NCBI GenBank assembly: GCA_014058105.1
Contig: JACGCM010001652.1
Location: 186,001-250,000, forward strand
Length of the DNA: 64,000 nucleotides
Reading direction: 5' to 3'
Source: Kingdonia uniflora
Lineage: Eukaryota > Streptophyta > Magnoliopsida > Ranunculales > Circaeasteraceae
Part shown: piece by piece, positions 23,990-35,089 of the stretch
How positions within the stretch are numbered: position 1 is the stretch's first letter
Layout of the letters: each line of letters starts with the position of its first letter
Position numbers and translations under genes: made by a program
Notes under the pieces: generated by a model
The model's input: only the letters and a program-made list of their open reading frames with translations
Told to the model about the DNA's origin: nothing
Databases searched by the model: none

Positions 23990-24897
23990 CAGTTCATCGA
24001 TTGCTTGATTCAAAAAGGAGTTTAGCTTCTTTATCCTAAACTGTGAGGTCGCAACATTCCGTTAAACTTCTCCTCTTGAATCTGGTAGAGTTGTTGATCT
24101 TGATCATTTTACTGTAGTACATGGGGTACAAATGTTTTTTCTCAGCTTGATCTTCGACCTGAACTACTTCGATTTGTATCCTATAGCTTCCATTCTTGTA
24201 TCCTTTCAGGTCGATAATGTACTCGTGCATTCACCCTTCTTTGAAAATATATACTCTAGCAATCTCTATAAAGCAAAGAAGGTTTCAGTTGCATGATGTG
24301 TTACCTTGCGATGCAAACAGTATGGTTTGCCTTCGATTGGCTCAAGCAGCATTGATACACGATAGGACTTTTCTTTCTCCAATATGGGAATGATCGCTGA
24401 GATCCAGACATTCATCTTTAGAAGGATCGGTTTGGATAGTAAATTGTATTTTCAAGATTTGCCTGTGTTTGCTTTAGCTCTCTTTTGATTACCCTGACCA
24501 TCCTTTTGTTCACTATTGCGATTCGTATTTTGACCTTTCGTGGTTAGGGCATTTTTAGTAAATTTATGTCTTTCGGTCATCATCCTTTCCTGGTCAACAT
24601 ACTCATTGACCTTAGTAATCATGTCTTCCAAGGTCGAGGATGTGTTGAAGAAGAGATGTTCTTTTACTTTGCAATCGATCTGTAATACATTAGTAAATGC
24701 AGAAATGGCTATTTTCATATCGAGATTATCAACCTTTCGGGCGAGTTTCAGAATTTTTTTTGCAAAGATCCTGAGCTTCTCCCTCTAAGACTATTTTAGA
24801 CTAATAAGAGTGTACAAGTTTTCTTCTGTCTTTATTATGAGCATTCATTTTGACAAAGATCTTCTATAGTTGGTCAAATATGAGGATTAAATCTTCA
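23990..24897 (-). pseudogene. D1 gag, 5' truncated
   Basis: Open pieces at 24,718-24,452 (ISAFTNVLQIDCKVKEHLFF, then DMITKVNEYVDQERMM and a basic tail) and 24,230-24,036 (HEYIIDLKGYKNGSYR) match the C1 and D2 gag. The leading capsid part (LPEDLILIFDQLQKIFVKMN) is visible up to about 24,897, where the element is cut and gene X of D2 begins. Confidence 0.8.
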
Positions 24898-25514
24898 GGC
24901 AGAGGTTTTTTCCATGGACCAAAGATATTGGCCATGAAGAAGATCCTTCGGTGATTTTCAGTTCCACTATTTCCTAGCCCTTGCAAGCATGGGATCAAAG
25001 TTTGGAAGTTGCTTCAATTTTGCGTATTCTTCCTCGTTGACTGCTGAGAAGCATTTCGAACTATTACTTGATGTAATTTTAGAAAGTAATCTATATATTG
25101 TCTGGAATGCTAGTTATCTGTAAAGTATTCTATAAGAGGAATTATCGAACTAATGAAATATCATCATTCTGTTATCTTGATACTGTGCTTCGAACTTATT
25201 TGTACAACTTTCTGTTAGAAAATAGATGTTTGTAAATAGGTACTAGTTTATCATGGAGTATGATTGGGAAAGGTAAACTGTAAGGATTTCAGTGTTGATA
25301 TCGGTAAATGGTAGTGATAGGTGAGATTTTGAAAAATTAGAGGAGCTTGAAAATGTGATGATAGGGAGTAGATAATTTATGTGAGATAACTGGATGGATG
25401 TATAGGTATGTGGTTCTCTACGATATATGTATTCAGGCTTAAAAAATGTTTTGACCTGTAGAAAGAATTGTTATTGGTATATAAAATCTTTCACTAGATG
25501 TGCTTGTATGTTGC
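24898..25514 (+). pseudogene. Gene X (AG2) copy 1, glycine-rich exon end and following intron or spacer
   Basis: This 610-bp stretch is homologous, on the opposite strand, to 53,210-52,600. It begins at the end of the glycine-rich exon: the phrase AAAGATATTGGCCATGAAGA matches the copy 2 end in HRYWP plus stop. It then follows the copy 2 spacer closely (for example CGAACTAATGAAATATCATC). B1 has inserted at its end with target duplication GTTGC. The upstream exon is missing. Confidence 0.55.
25510..25514. repeat. Target-site duplication of B1, left (GTTGC)
   Basis: GTTGC here and at 28,675-28,679 flank B1 exactly. Confidence 0.9.
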
Positions 25515-26002
25515 TGATCCAGGAGGATCTAGAGTTATTTAAAGATTTGTCAAAGTCATTCGAACGAAGTTGAGTATTGTTCGAACTAGTTGTCATGTCC
25601 TCTGGAATTTTGGACCAAGACCTATTTTAGTTTGAACGAGTTACATTTTTGCTCGAGTGACTGGGCAAGTTTCTAGGGTTTTAGACCAATTAGTCGTAAG
25701 GTCGTTCGAACAACTCCCTAGTTTGTTCGAATGACTTTGGCAGTATTTTGATTATCAGGCATTATTTTTCCGCGAGATGCATTTTATTTTGTAATTTTAA
25801 GTTCCCTCTATATATAGGGGACTTAGGTTATCTTTTTTTTCTTATGTTAGATCTGAAAGAGTTCTGAGAAAAGCCTAGGGTTTTGGAGTGATTCATTATA
25901 ATCTACATCATTTTTTTAAGCAATTCAAGCTTTATTTCTCTAAATTTGTGTTCTTCATGTTTTCTCAACTAACTAAAAGCTTCTCAATCGTATTGTGGAT
26001 TA
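25515..26002 (+). repeat. 5' LTR of B1
   Basis: 488 bp, starting TGATCCAGGAGGATC and ending ATTGTGGATTA. The ends form an imperfect inverted repeat (TGATCC / GGATTA), so the LTR ends TA, not CA. It contains several TTCGAAC/GTTCGAA motifs. TATATATAGGGG near 25,810 is a likely TATA region. Confidence 0.9.
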
Positions 26003-26096
26003 AGTGGTATCAGTTTTCCAGTTTTGATTCTCAGGGAGTTGATTGTGGTTTATGGTCTCTATACGTGACCGTCTCAAGTAAACGAAGGAGAAGCTA

Positions 26097-27180
26097 GTGA
26101 GCTCGTTGAAGATCCATCGCAAACCTAATTCAAAGAAGAAGGAAAATTTGGAGATGGGCGATTCCGACGATCGACTCACAATTTTGGAAATGACGGTTTC
26201 CGTCCTAACTTCTACTATAGGGGAGTTGGTAGAACAGTTGAATCTCACGAACCTCGTGAAGGCTTCAACTTCGGGGAAACGGTAAGGCCGCTCGAAGAAG
26301 AAAGGAGTTATGGAGGGGGATGGTGACAAGCAAACTATGGAGATCGATAGGGATTCTAGTGATATCGAATCCACCGAGGAGCGATCAATTATTGGTAAGT
26401 CCACGAATCCTATGCGTAATCTTTGTATTGGTTTTAAAATTAAAATTCCTGTATTCAACGGTTCGATCGATGCCGAGATATTGGATAACTGATTAGATAG
26501 ATTAGAAACTTATTTTTCAGTTTACGAATACGCCAATGCTCAGTAAATTTTCTTTACTACGTAGAAATTCGCAAGTCATACACTCACGTGGTATAAATCT
26601 TATTAGAAACGCCACGATGTAAAACATTTGGGCTGGAAAGAATTCATGGTTTTAGTGTGAAAGCAGTCTTATCCAATTGGGTATGAGCAAGAAAAATGGT
26701 ATACATGACACAATTTCTACCAAAAGTTTGCGTAGCCCGTACAGAAGTACACTATAGCATTCCATAACCATGCTTTGGTTTTGGACATTGACGTGGACGA
26801 GTATGCGGTATTCATGAAGTACACGGGGGGGGGGGTGTCGGAGTCCATTAGAAGAGAGTTAAAACTCTTTACTATGGCCAATATCGAGGATGCTACCGTG
26901 AAGGCAATTGGCATTGAAGGCAAGTACTTGAAAAGTGACAAAGAAGATAACAAGATCAAGTCGGGGTACAAGTCTAGTTGGAAAAATAAGTATAAGGGAG
27001 AGGCCAAAGGAAAGGGGTCTTCGTCCAAGGAGTTTCATTGCAATCATTGTAAGGCAAGTCGGCATCTTTCCGATTATTATTAGAAACTTCCACCAGGAGC
27101 TTCGGCTGAAGGAGGAGAAGTGCAAAAAAAGAAATATGCACTAGCCACAGAGGTTGCTGACCTTCCGGATGTAGATTAAC
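26097..27180 (+). pseudogene. B1 gag, disrupted
   Basis: Two frames, 26,097-26,285 (MGDSDDRLTILEMTVSVLTS) and 26,310-26,492 (RNLCIGFKIKIPVFNGSIDA), then 26,775-27,083 with a lysine-rich linker and a CCHC knuckle FHCNHCKASRHLSDYY in which the last Cys is Tyr. An 11-base G run at about 26,826-26,836 marks a likely slippage site. Relation to B2 gag is clear. Confidence 0.8.
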
Positions 27181-27720
27181 CAAATCTTAAGCTTATACTT
27201 ATATTTCAGCGGATTTTGGCTGCCGAGGAGGAGAGTCGAGAAGAACATTTTCATGTCCGTATTCAGGTAAAGCGGAATTCAGTCAAGGCCATTATGGATC
27301 CGGGTAGTCAGAAAATTTTAATTTTTGAGACGTTGGTGAAGAAGATGGGTTTGATGCCTAAGCCGTATGGTTTGGGGTGGATTCAGAAAATGTAGATTTG
27401 ATGATCACGAAGCAGTGTACTTCAGGGTTGCAATTTTTGAGAAGTTTATTGACAAGGTAACGTATGAGGTAGTTCCTTTGGATGTGTGTCAGGTCATCTT
27501 GGGTAGCCATTATTTTTGGGACCGAGATGCGATTCTTTACCTTAGAGCTCTCAAGTATCGTCTTGTGAAGGAGGGAAAGGAGTTCCATATCAATGCTTTA
27601 AGGAACATGTCACTACGTCAAATTTAGTAACGGCGACTCAGGTAAAGTGGTTGGTTAATGCGAGCGACAAGTTTGTGTTATTGGTGCGATCGGTTCAGGA
27701 GGGTACGTCAGCTAGATTGT
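27181..27720 (+). pseudogene. B1 protease and RT leader
   Basis: The retropepsin-like segment reads VKAIMDPGSQ, so the active-site Asp-Ser-Gly is Asp-Pro-Gly. The open frame 27,367-27,627 contains EVVPLDVCQVILGSHYFWDRDA, which matches the intact B2 version (EVVPLDVYQVILGCPYLCDRDA). The frame then runs into the deletion that removed most of pol. Confidence 0.75.
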
Positions 27721-28210
27721 TGTCTCCAATGATAATATTTTTTTAGCAACAAATCGATGTGGGGAAGTTGCAAGAGGAGGTTATGGTACATACTAATCAC
27801 AAATTGTTATAGTTTTTAGCTACACAGTCTAAGCTACAGCAAGCTCGCCAGATGAAGGGGCTATCGTATCTCCCAAAATTTCCTTTGATTATGCATTATA
27901 AGAAGGGAGTGGACAACAAATTGGTTGATAGGTTATCTCGACCTCCATTACCAACTACTTCTGCTATGTTGGTTTCTATGCAGATACAACATTTTATTAC
28001 GTCAGGATATGTTGGAGGATATGATGATCCTCAAGGGCGTAGTGTATTTTGCCAAAAGTTACTGCCAGGCAAGACATGTTCTCGTTTTGAGTCATTTTGT
28101 ATTGGAAAGAAGAGTCTGCTACCATGTACGTCAAAGTGGTACAACAGGGTAATGGGCAGCACCGCATTCCCTCCTCTCCAGTTCAAGCTTGAGCATTAGG
28201 TCAAGGCTCC
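27721..28210 (+). pseudogene. B1 RNase H end and remaining pol fragment
   Basis: The frame 27,852-28,199 (MKGLSYLPKFPLIMHYKKGV, then DNKLVDRLSRPPL) is the end of RNase H and start of the connection to integrase. RT and the integrase core are missing. It ends at the polypurine-rich CAGAGGGGAGCCA just before the 3' LTR. Confidence 0.75.
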
Positions 28211-28225
28211 TACAGAGGGGAGCCA

Positions 28226-28674
28226 TAATCCAGGAGGATCTAAAGTTATTTGAAGATTTGTCAAAGTCGTTCGAACAAAGTTGAGTGTCGTTCGAATGAG
28301 TTATCATGTCCACTGGAATTTTTGCCCAAAACCTATTTTCGTTCGAACGAGTTGTATTTTCGCTCGAGCGACTGGGCAAGTTTCTAGGGTTTTAGACCAA
28401 TTAGTCGTAAGGTCGTTTGAATGACTCCCTAGTTTGTTCGAACGACTTTGGTGGTATTTTGATTATCAGGTATTATTTTGCCTCGAGATGCATTTTATTT
28501 TGTAATTTCGAGTTTTCTCTATATAAAGGGGACTTAGGTTATCTTTTTTTCTTATGTTAAATCTGAAAGAGTTCTAAGAGAAAACTAGGGTTTTAGAGTG
28601 ATTCATTGTAATCTACTTCATTTTTTTGTGTTTTCTCTACTAACTAAAAAGCTTCTCAATCGTATTGTGGATTA
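28226..28674 (+). repeat. 3' LTR of B1
   Basis: 449 bp, starting TAATCCAGGAGGATC (first G changed to A) and ending GTGGATTA, directly before GTTGC. Confidence 0.9.
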
Positions 28675-28679
28675 GTTGC
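28675..28679. repeat. Target-site duplication of B1, right (GTTGC)
   Basis: Pairs with 25,510-25,514. Confidence 0.9.
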
Positions 28680-28929
28680 CATCTTCATATCTGTACGTAT
28701 AAAATCTGAGGAGATATTTCATAATATGGAAAGAATGACCTGTTACGATATTTGGGATTGGTTATTGATATTCTTCTGTCCAAAAAAAATTTCTTGTAAA
28801 ATATATCTTCCAACAAAATTTGTGGGGTGACATGTATCTTCAAAGATCTTCCTGGTGTCTTTATAAAGTAGGGATTCTTGGCTTGGATATCTTGTATTTT
28901 TTGCAAGGATCATTTCTATGCGAGTAGCC

Positions 28930-29289
28930 ATGGTGAGGATGCGCTCTCAACGTGCTCGTCATGCAGCAGACGGTAGGTTCCATATCAAGGTTGCTGAACT
29001 TCGTGAGCGATATTTTTGTCAACTGCCTTACAATGCGATGTAATCAGAATGGCTATTGAATTTGATCAGCCTAGATGATGAAGGCAGGCATACAAAGTAT
29101 GATTTCTTTTTCTGGTACGATGTGTTTCGTAGGTCTCTACTGGATGCCACTATTTGGGAAATGACTGTTCAACAGCTCGCAAGTGACAAACTTGATGAAG
29201 AGGACGCAAGGGCTGCAAGAGGAGAGATAATTCTATGTGACGAGGTGAACCATCCAAGATGATTTAAATATAACTACAGAAGTCTATAA
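28930..29289 (+). pseudogene. Gene X (AG2) copy 1, C-terminal exon
   Basis: From ATG 28,930 the frame reads RSQRARHAADGRFHIKVAEL, then RERYFCQLPYN. A TAA follows at 29,041-29,043, then LLNLISLDDEGRH, FFFWYDVFRRSLLDAT, VQQLASDKLDEEDARAARGE and TGA at 29,260-29,262. Aligned with copy 0, the end should continue GHLGYFRCND; here it reads NHP-Arg-stop-FKYNY. The sequence upstream to 28,680 matches copy 2 on the opposite strand. It is antisense to D2 gag-pol. Function unknown. Confidence 0.6.
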
Positions 29290-29729
29290 GCTCGAACTGT
29301 GGAAGTTCGCAATCAATAAGTAATTTGTTTGAGTTATCTGTTATATGTGGAACAGGGAATAGTTATTACGTCGTTCTGAGATGAATAAAAATAAAGTATT
29401 CTGTTTTACTATCTTTGTGTAGATATTGTGGATGACAACTGTATGATTTTAACAACTGTATAGATATCTTCAAATTTTGAATATTGGGTTATTTTAAAAA
29501 TGTTGTACGATCTTGGTTGAGTACAAAAGTAAGGTGACTAGTCGTTTGTACTGTATTGGGGAAGAGGGGCATACTTTTTTAATAACAGATAATATAAACA
29601 TACATGATGACAGTAGACGTTATCACAGAAGTCATAATGATGTTGTGAACTGAAAAGATGTGCCTGTAGAGATAGTAGGGTGGCTGACACGTGTCTGAAG
29701 GAGCCGTTATTTTAAAAACTAAGAGAGAG
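29290..29729 (+). other. Spacer and upstream region of AG1 (D2)
   Basis: No gene. A palindromic G-box CACGTG lies at 29,689-29,694, about 36 bp before the TATA box. The same hexamer is kept at 43,539-43,544 in the AG1-side spacer of copy 3. Confidence 0.5.
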
Positions 29730-29737
29730 TATAAAAA
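29689..29737 (+). promoter_or_regulatory. Putative AG1 promoter (G-box plus TATA) in D2
   Basis: CACGTG at 29,689-29,694 and TATAAAAA at 29,730-29,737. A likely 5' non-coding exon follows, to about 29,950, with a donor GTTGGTGATAT. This is a plant-style promoter inside a retrotransposon, on the strand opposite to gag-pol. Confidence 0.5.
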
Positions 29738-30317
29738 CTCGTATCTCTCTTCCTTATAAATTATCAACAGATGCAGAGAGAAAAAAATGGTATAAATCTT
29801 AACTTCAAAGAGAGGAAATGTTTGAGTTCTGAGTGTGATCAGAGAGGGAAAGGTTCACCGGGTGATATAAGACTTGTGGAAAAGCGACGGAAGCGGTCAT
29901 TCTCGGTAAAATGATCTGGTAAAGCGGAAGATTATTGTTCTTCAAGTACAGGTTGGTGATATATGTCACTGCTTGTTTGCTTTGTTGTTATTAGTAATCT
30001 GTATGATATTGCATGTTTATCCTTTTAAATTGAGGGATACAAAAGTTTGATACTATTGAGGTCTTAAGATCATTGAGTAATTGACGAGAGAGCGCTGTAA
30101 TGTATAAACCTTGGTTTATGAATAGACTGTAGAAAGAGAAAATGTTAGTTTGGGAGAAGAAGAGGGAAACTTGAAATAATTGCTTTTTGTTTGGGAAATT
30201 GTAAAGTAAACGTGTTGACTGGGTAAAAATATGGGTGGGGCTATTTTTACTATGTGTAAGGTATAATATGCAAAGTAGAGATAATGATAAAATATTTTGA
30301 TTATCTGTAGGCCTAGT

Positions 30318-32117
30318 ATGCGTTCCAAACCTAGAATTTCCATGAGTAAATATGTAGTATCGTCAAGTTCAAAGGAAACATCATCGTCTAGGAGGGAAAA
30401 CTAGTATAGTGCCATGGAAGAAACTATAAATAGTGTAGCAGTGACTGTAGACATTGGAGAAAGTAGTAAAACAAATAAAGTGATAGCTAAAGAAGATAAC
30501 AAAGAGAAGAATAAATTATTTGTCATATACCCAGAGGGAGTAGATGTAGGAAAAGAATTTATAAAATATAAAAGAAAATTAAAGGAAGAATGGGGAAGTT
30601 ATCTGGCAGATCAAGGTCGCTAGTTTATGGCCTATCCCCCAGAAAAAGGGGAAGAGGTGGTATACTACAAAGTCCCTTATTTGGAGATGTGGAGAAGGGA
30701 GAGAGGGATTAGTGAGGATGTTAATCTCTCGTACTATAATGGCCTCAGGCTAGCAGGCCTGAGTGATGGGTTTTTGTATTATTTGAATCAGGTCGCATGT
30801 GGCCTTAAGATTCCTCTGACCTTCTTTTAAAAATGGGTTATGAATGTATTGCAGTGTTGCCATGCCCAGCTGAATGGGAATGTATATGGGATGATGAGGG
30901 TATGTGAGGCACTGAATGATAAATGGAGAAAGAAATGGACTGCCAAGCAGTTTAAAGCTGAAAATGTGTTAAAATTTTATAAGTGGAAATATGCCACAGG
31001 TCGAAGTAGTGGTTAATTGTATAGTGATTCATCTAGGCCAAAATTCTTTGACTTTGAATCTGTGGGTAAACCATGGAATGACCACCTTGTATGGGTAGGG
31101 GGTAAATGTATGCAAGTTCTAGATGAACCAGTGCTCGTTCTGAGCCATAAATATTATAACCCGAGTAAGTAACGTTGATCAATCTTCGACTAACCATTAT
31201 TACGCCTTCAAAATATTAAATAATGTTTTGCTCCTTGTTATGTCAGAACCCAATCCTTCATCAGCACCTGATAAGACCAGCTTATTCAACTGCGTTACTC
31301 GCGATCAGGTTGAGTTGAAGCAAGTACTTGGTGAACTCGGTATCCGTAGAGATAAGAGGGTAGATTCTATAGTACCCAAAGTTCAACGAGCTCACGAGAA
31401 ACGAGCTATGGCTGAGGAGAAAGCTCGCTTAACTATTGATGATGTCCTTAGTTTATCACTGCCTGCACCTGAGAACATGAAATGGACTACTCAGATGTCA
31501 AGAAATTTAACTCGACAGAGTACGTCTGCTACTGGGGTGCTCACCACGGAATAAGATATCGCAAAAGTTGTCTCTAGGGATATGGAAGAGAGACAGGAAG
31601 TAAATGTGGTCACTCCTGCAAAGCTCGAGAAGAACCTGTTGAAGAGGAAGCGGCATGAGGATGAGGGTAGCTCTCGTACGAATTCATATGCTACGGCCAA
31701 GATGAGAGAGTTGGAGCAGAAGTACTGCTTAATGGCTGGGACCAATCCGAAGTAGCTTGATGAAGAGTATCAGGAACACACTTTCGTGGTATGTGTCTAA
31801 AATCTTTAACTATATGGTATTCAGACTAAGATTTATTATTCTAACCTTGTGTTTATGTATTTTTGTACTGGCAGCTCGCGATGCTGCTTAAGATGGCAAC
31901 GAAGTACCTTGATAAGATGAACCAAGAGTTTGGAGATCTAACCCTGAAGTTTGATGCCCAATCAGCTCGTATTAGGGAGCTCAAAACTGAGCTCGAGCTA
32001 GACAAAAATTATAGAACTGAAATCTCCAAGGCTGCTAAAGAGCGGTATAGAATGTTGTCTGAGCATGATGATGTGATGTCCCGATCATGTAAGACAATGA
32101 AGGCGGAAAGAGATTGA
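30318..32117 (+). pseudogene. AG1 of D2, N-terminal exons (PF04195-like), broken
   Basis: Proposed exons are 30,318-31,164, 31,247-31,788 and 31,875 onward. The donors are GTAAGT and GTATGT and the acceptors TCAG and GCAG. The phases agree: exon lengths 847 and 542 sum to a multiple of three and each joins to the open frame. The first exon encodes KLFVIYPEGVDVGKEFIKYK, YPPEKGEEVVYYKVPYLEMW, then AQLNGNVYGMMRVCEALN, KAENVLKFYKWKYATGRSSG and VWVGGKCMQVLDEP, like the plant 'putative gypsy-type transposon' proteins. The second exon is charged and the third is coiled coil. Stops at about 30,402, 30,621, 30,828, 31,014, 31,552 and 31,753 inactivate it. Role unknown; the family call is by resemblance. 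Confidence 0.6.
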
Positions 32118-32280
32118 TGGAATTGTTTCGAACGGAAATAATTTGTAGTACTCTGTTTCGAACGATGTAGTTTGCTTAACTTTGATGGAATTGTACTATG
32201 TATAGTAGTAAAAGCTTTTTAATATACTTTTCTTGAATGTTTGCATGATAACAAGATATTTGTAATCGGTGTAGAAGATA

Positions 32281-34954
32281 GAGCGATTGAGAAAAATTAA
32301 TTCCAAACTGGAGAGGACGTTGAGTAGAGTGAGGGATTTCATGGCTCGTATTCAACAGGTACTTAATAAAACTGAATATGAGATACGGCAATTTAAATTT
32401 AATTCAGAGAAAGCATTTAAAGAGTTATATGACCTCCAGTGTAGATATGCTAAGATAAAAATAGAAAGAGATGAGGTGTTAAGAAAAGATGAGGAAAGGG
32501 GAATATTAGTTCAAAAACCAAAAGAGTTGACCTGTTTTAAAGATCTGAGTGACAAGACTAGGTGTCAAAGTACGTTGATCGCTCTGACTTTGTATTTCGA
32601 GGTCGAAGTAGATAGTGAACGGGGTTTAAAAGAAGCTTCTGTTGAGCTTTTGAAGGAAAAAGGTTTAGTTCCAGACCATGAAGCTCGAGTTATGTTTTTA
32701 GCTCAAGAAGCTCGAGTTGGTGTGCCTGCTATATGGGGCGATGTAGAGCCTTTATCTGATGTGTTTGGCTTTATGTAGGATCGAAGGGCCATGAGAATTG
32801 TATTTTTTAGGATAAGAAATGAGCAAATAGAGGTTTAACAGCAATTAGAGGGTGAGATAAAGGCGTTGCAGGATATATTATTGCAATATGCTGAGAAAAA
32901 GGTATCTTTAGCGATGCGATTGTCAAAAGAAGTGACTATTCGAATGAAGGTAGAAGCTGATATAAGGGCTTTAGGTATATTATAAAAAGAAATGTGCAAG
33001 CAGCTGCACACAACACACATGCAATTGAAGGAGCATCTGTATCCGTCGCGAGCAAAAGTTGCAGCTCGAACAGAACATGAGCGTCATATAGAAAGTGTTA
33101 TTGATTTTTATGAGGGAGAACTAGCGAGGGTAGAGAACGAATTTCAAAAGTTTACAACGGGATGTGGGAAGGATTTTGATGTTGAGAATGCCAAGGCTAA
33201 AAATATGTGGTTCACCAAAGACGAAGAGGAATTGTGGGTGAAAAACCCATTCCTAAATCACGGGAATTATTGCCAGAAGTTAAGGAGGAAGAGGTCGAGA
33301 GTCTGATACCCGAATTGTGGCGTAAACAATACGAACAGAGGATGATAACTTTTATAGCTCCTATAGATGTTCAAGTAACAAATAGAAAGAGTTTGAAAGA
33401 TAAATAGCAGTTCTCTCATATCTCGAAGAAGTAAAAATAGGGTTTTTGTCAGTCCTGCAGATGTGCTAGATTTGTGGATACTATTTTAGATGATAAATGA
33501 AACTATTCTCTATGATGATAAATATATCAATGTATCGATATCACTTAGATATCATGTTCCTGATTTAAACGAGTTAACTGTGATATGTAATTTGTTTGGT
33601 CAAATTAGGATAAACCAATAACCGACCTGCAATATATTAGAGGGGTTGGTCGAATTGGAATGAGCCAATAATTGACCTATAATATGTCAGATTATTTAAT
33701 CTATTTGGATAAGCGAATATTATAAATGTAAACTGTCATGACAGGTAGAACTGGTAGCTGTTCAGAGTCAATGTAACGCGTTTCGTGTCCGAAACGAATG
33801 ATTGAACGCGAAACTCAAGTCATGTTAGGGGGCACTAAAGAGTGCTGCAAAATTAGAAGAAAAAATAAAGGTGAAGATATCAAAAGAGCGAAATACATTA
33901 ATGTATTTGATTGATAAACTTCAAAAGAAAGAGGCTAAACTAGCCAGTCAACTGAAAAAGATAGAGGGTTTAAAGGAAGTTATACAGAAAAGGGATATAG
34001 AGCTTTTGGGTACCTCTGAATAAATTAAGCGACAAGGGGCGGAATTGATAACTGTGCGAATTCACAGAACAAAACTGTTGATGGTGTTAGAGAAGGAGGA
34101 AAATAATGTGAAAGACCTATAATATCATATAAACATGTTCGAAGCGAAGAGAGTTGGTGCGCGAGTAGCTATCGACGAGGTAAATGATCGTGCTCACAAA
34201 TTTGAAGTTTTGTGTATGTTACGAACATGATGTTAAAAGAGCAAAACATAAAAATAAATAAGGATTGGATTACGATTTGCATTTTAGAGCATAAAATTCA
34301 AACGTTGGAGTTAGATGTGCTGGAGTATAGAGCGGAAAATGATGAATTGCATTTTGTGAAGACGAAATTGGAGGCTGATCTTTTTAAGGCTGAAATAAGT
34401 CTTGATGAAAGTGAGGCAAATAGAAATTATTGTGAAGCTGAAGTAGAGGGATCAATGTCTATGGTTTGGCATATGGACAAATTCATGACAGTATTGGAAT
34501 CTCGGAATGCTTCAGCATTGAATGAAAAACAAAAAGTTGAGGAACGCTGCCACAGTTTGGAAGCTATGCTAAACGAAACTCAAAGTAAACTAGTGAGGTT
34601 ATTCTTTCTAAAAAGGTGAGAAGTGAGGTAGATGATGTATACGAGAGAGTTATGGCAGTAGTTATTTCATTCTTTGTATCAGAGTTCAAGAGATTGGAAG
34701 CCGAAAGTAGAACTGTATATGGCAGTTTAGTTGCCAAAGGTGTGCAGTGCGACATGAAGTTTATTCGATCGGAGTACATAGATTCCATGGTGTCAAGAAT
34801 TAGATTTCTTCAGGAGAGTATGAATAGGGAAGGAAAACAAATTGTTATGGGTAGAATGCCAGAGTTTATACATGCTCGCTTGTATGAGGAGAGTTCACGA
34901 AATACTGAGCATCTTTCAGGTGATAGTTCAAGTGACAACTCGAGTGAGCAATGA
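32281..34954 (+). pseudogene. AG1 of D2, coiled-coil region and conserved tail
   Basis: A charged coiled-coil frame runs from 32,287 to 33,306 with stops at 32,776, about 32,836 and 32,982, then shifts frame to 33,207-33,407. An intron-like block with two 55-bp repeats follows (33,585-33,735). Coding resumes at about 33,830 and ends with the frames 34,212-34,619 and 34,616-34,954. The tail (YERVMAVVISFFVSEFKRLE, LVAKGVQCDM and an acidic, Ser-rich end) matches D1. No catalytic motif is seen, so a structural role is possible but unproven. Confidence 0.55.
33585..33735. repeat. Two copies of the 55-bp repeat inside AG1 of D2
   Basis: Same unit as in K (GGTCGAATTGG..ACCAATAACCGACCTG), here between coding blocks and so probably intronic. 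Confidence 0.7.
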
Positions 34955-35089
34955 GGCACAGTGATTGTACTATACGAAAGATATTATGAATAAAGTGTAA
35001 TAAGGTAGGCTTGTTGACAAAAAGAATAATCTGTACTAACCTTGTGATAAACCAGTTATGATATCTGAATTGGTTATTTATTTTATAGA

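Larger units (their letters stand above)
14573..24897 (-). mobile_element. Tat-like Ty3/gypsy element D1, LTRs missing
   Basis: gag (23,990-24,897) and pol (20,260-23,985) are on the minus strand. To the left, on the plus strand and so antisense, lie AG1 (15,369-19,881) and the end of gene X (14,573-14,917). Pol and AG1 converge on a 378-bp spacer with tandem repeats. Both LTRs are gone: the left end joins C1 pol near 14,565 and the right end breaks inside gag near 24,898, where gene X of D2 begins. Confidence 0.75.
25515..28674 (+). mobile_element. Ty3/gypsy element B1, internally deleted
   Basis: Complete insertion with 5' LTR 25,515-26,002, PBS (TGGTATCAG) just after it, gag, protease, then direct fusion to the RNase H end and pol remnants, polypurine tract 28,211-28,225 and 3' LTR 28,226-28,674. 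It is flanked by the perfect 5-bp duplication GTTGC. Most of RT and integrase is deleted compared with B2. It is non-autonomous and nested inside gene X of D2, so it is younger than D2. Confidence 0.9.

Noticed and set aside
26000..26458. 152-codon minus-strand frame over B1 gag
   Set aside because: Plus-strand frames here match B2 gag at equivalent positions, so the minus frame is a by-product of its composition.
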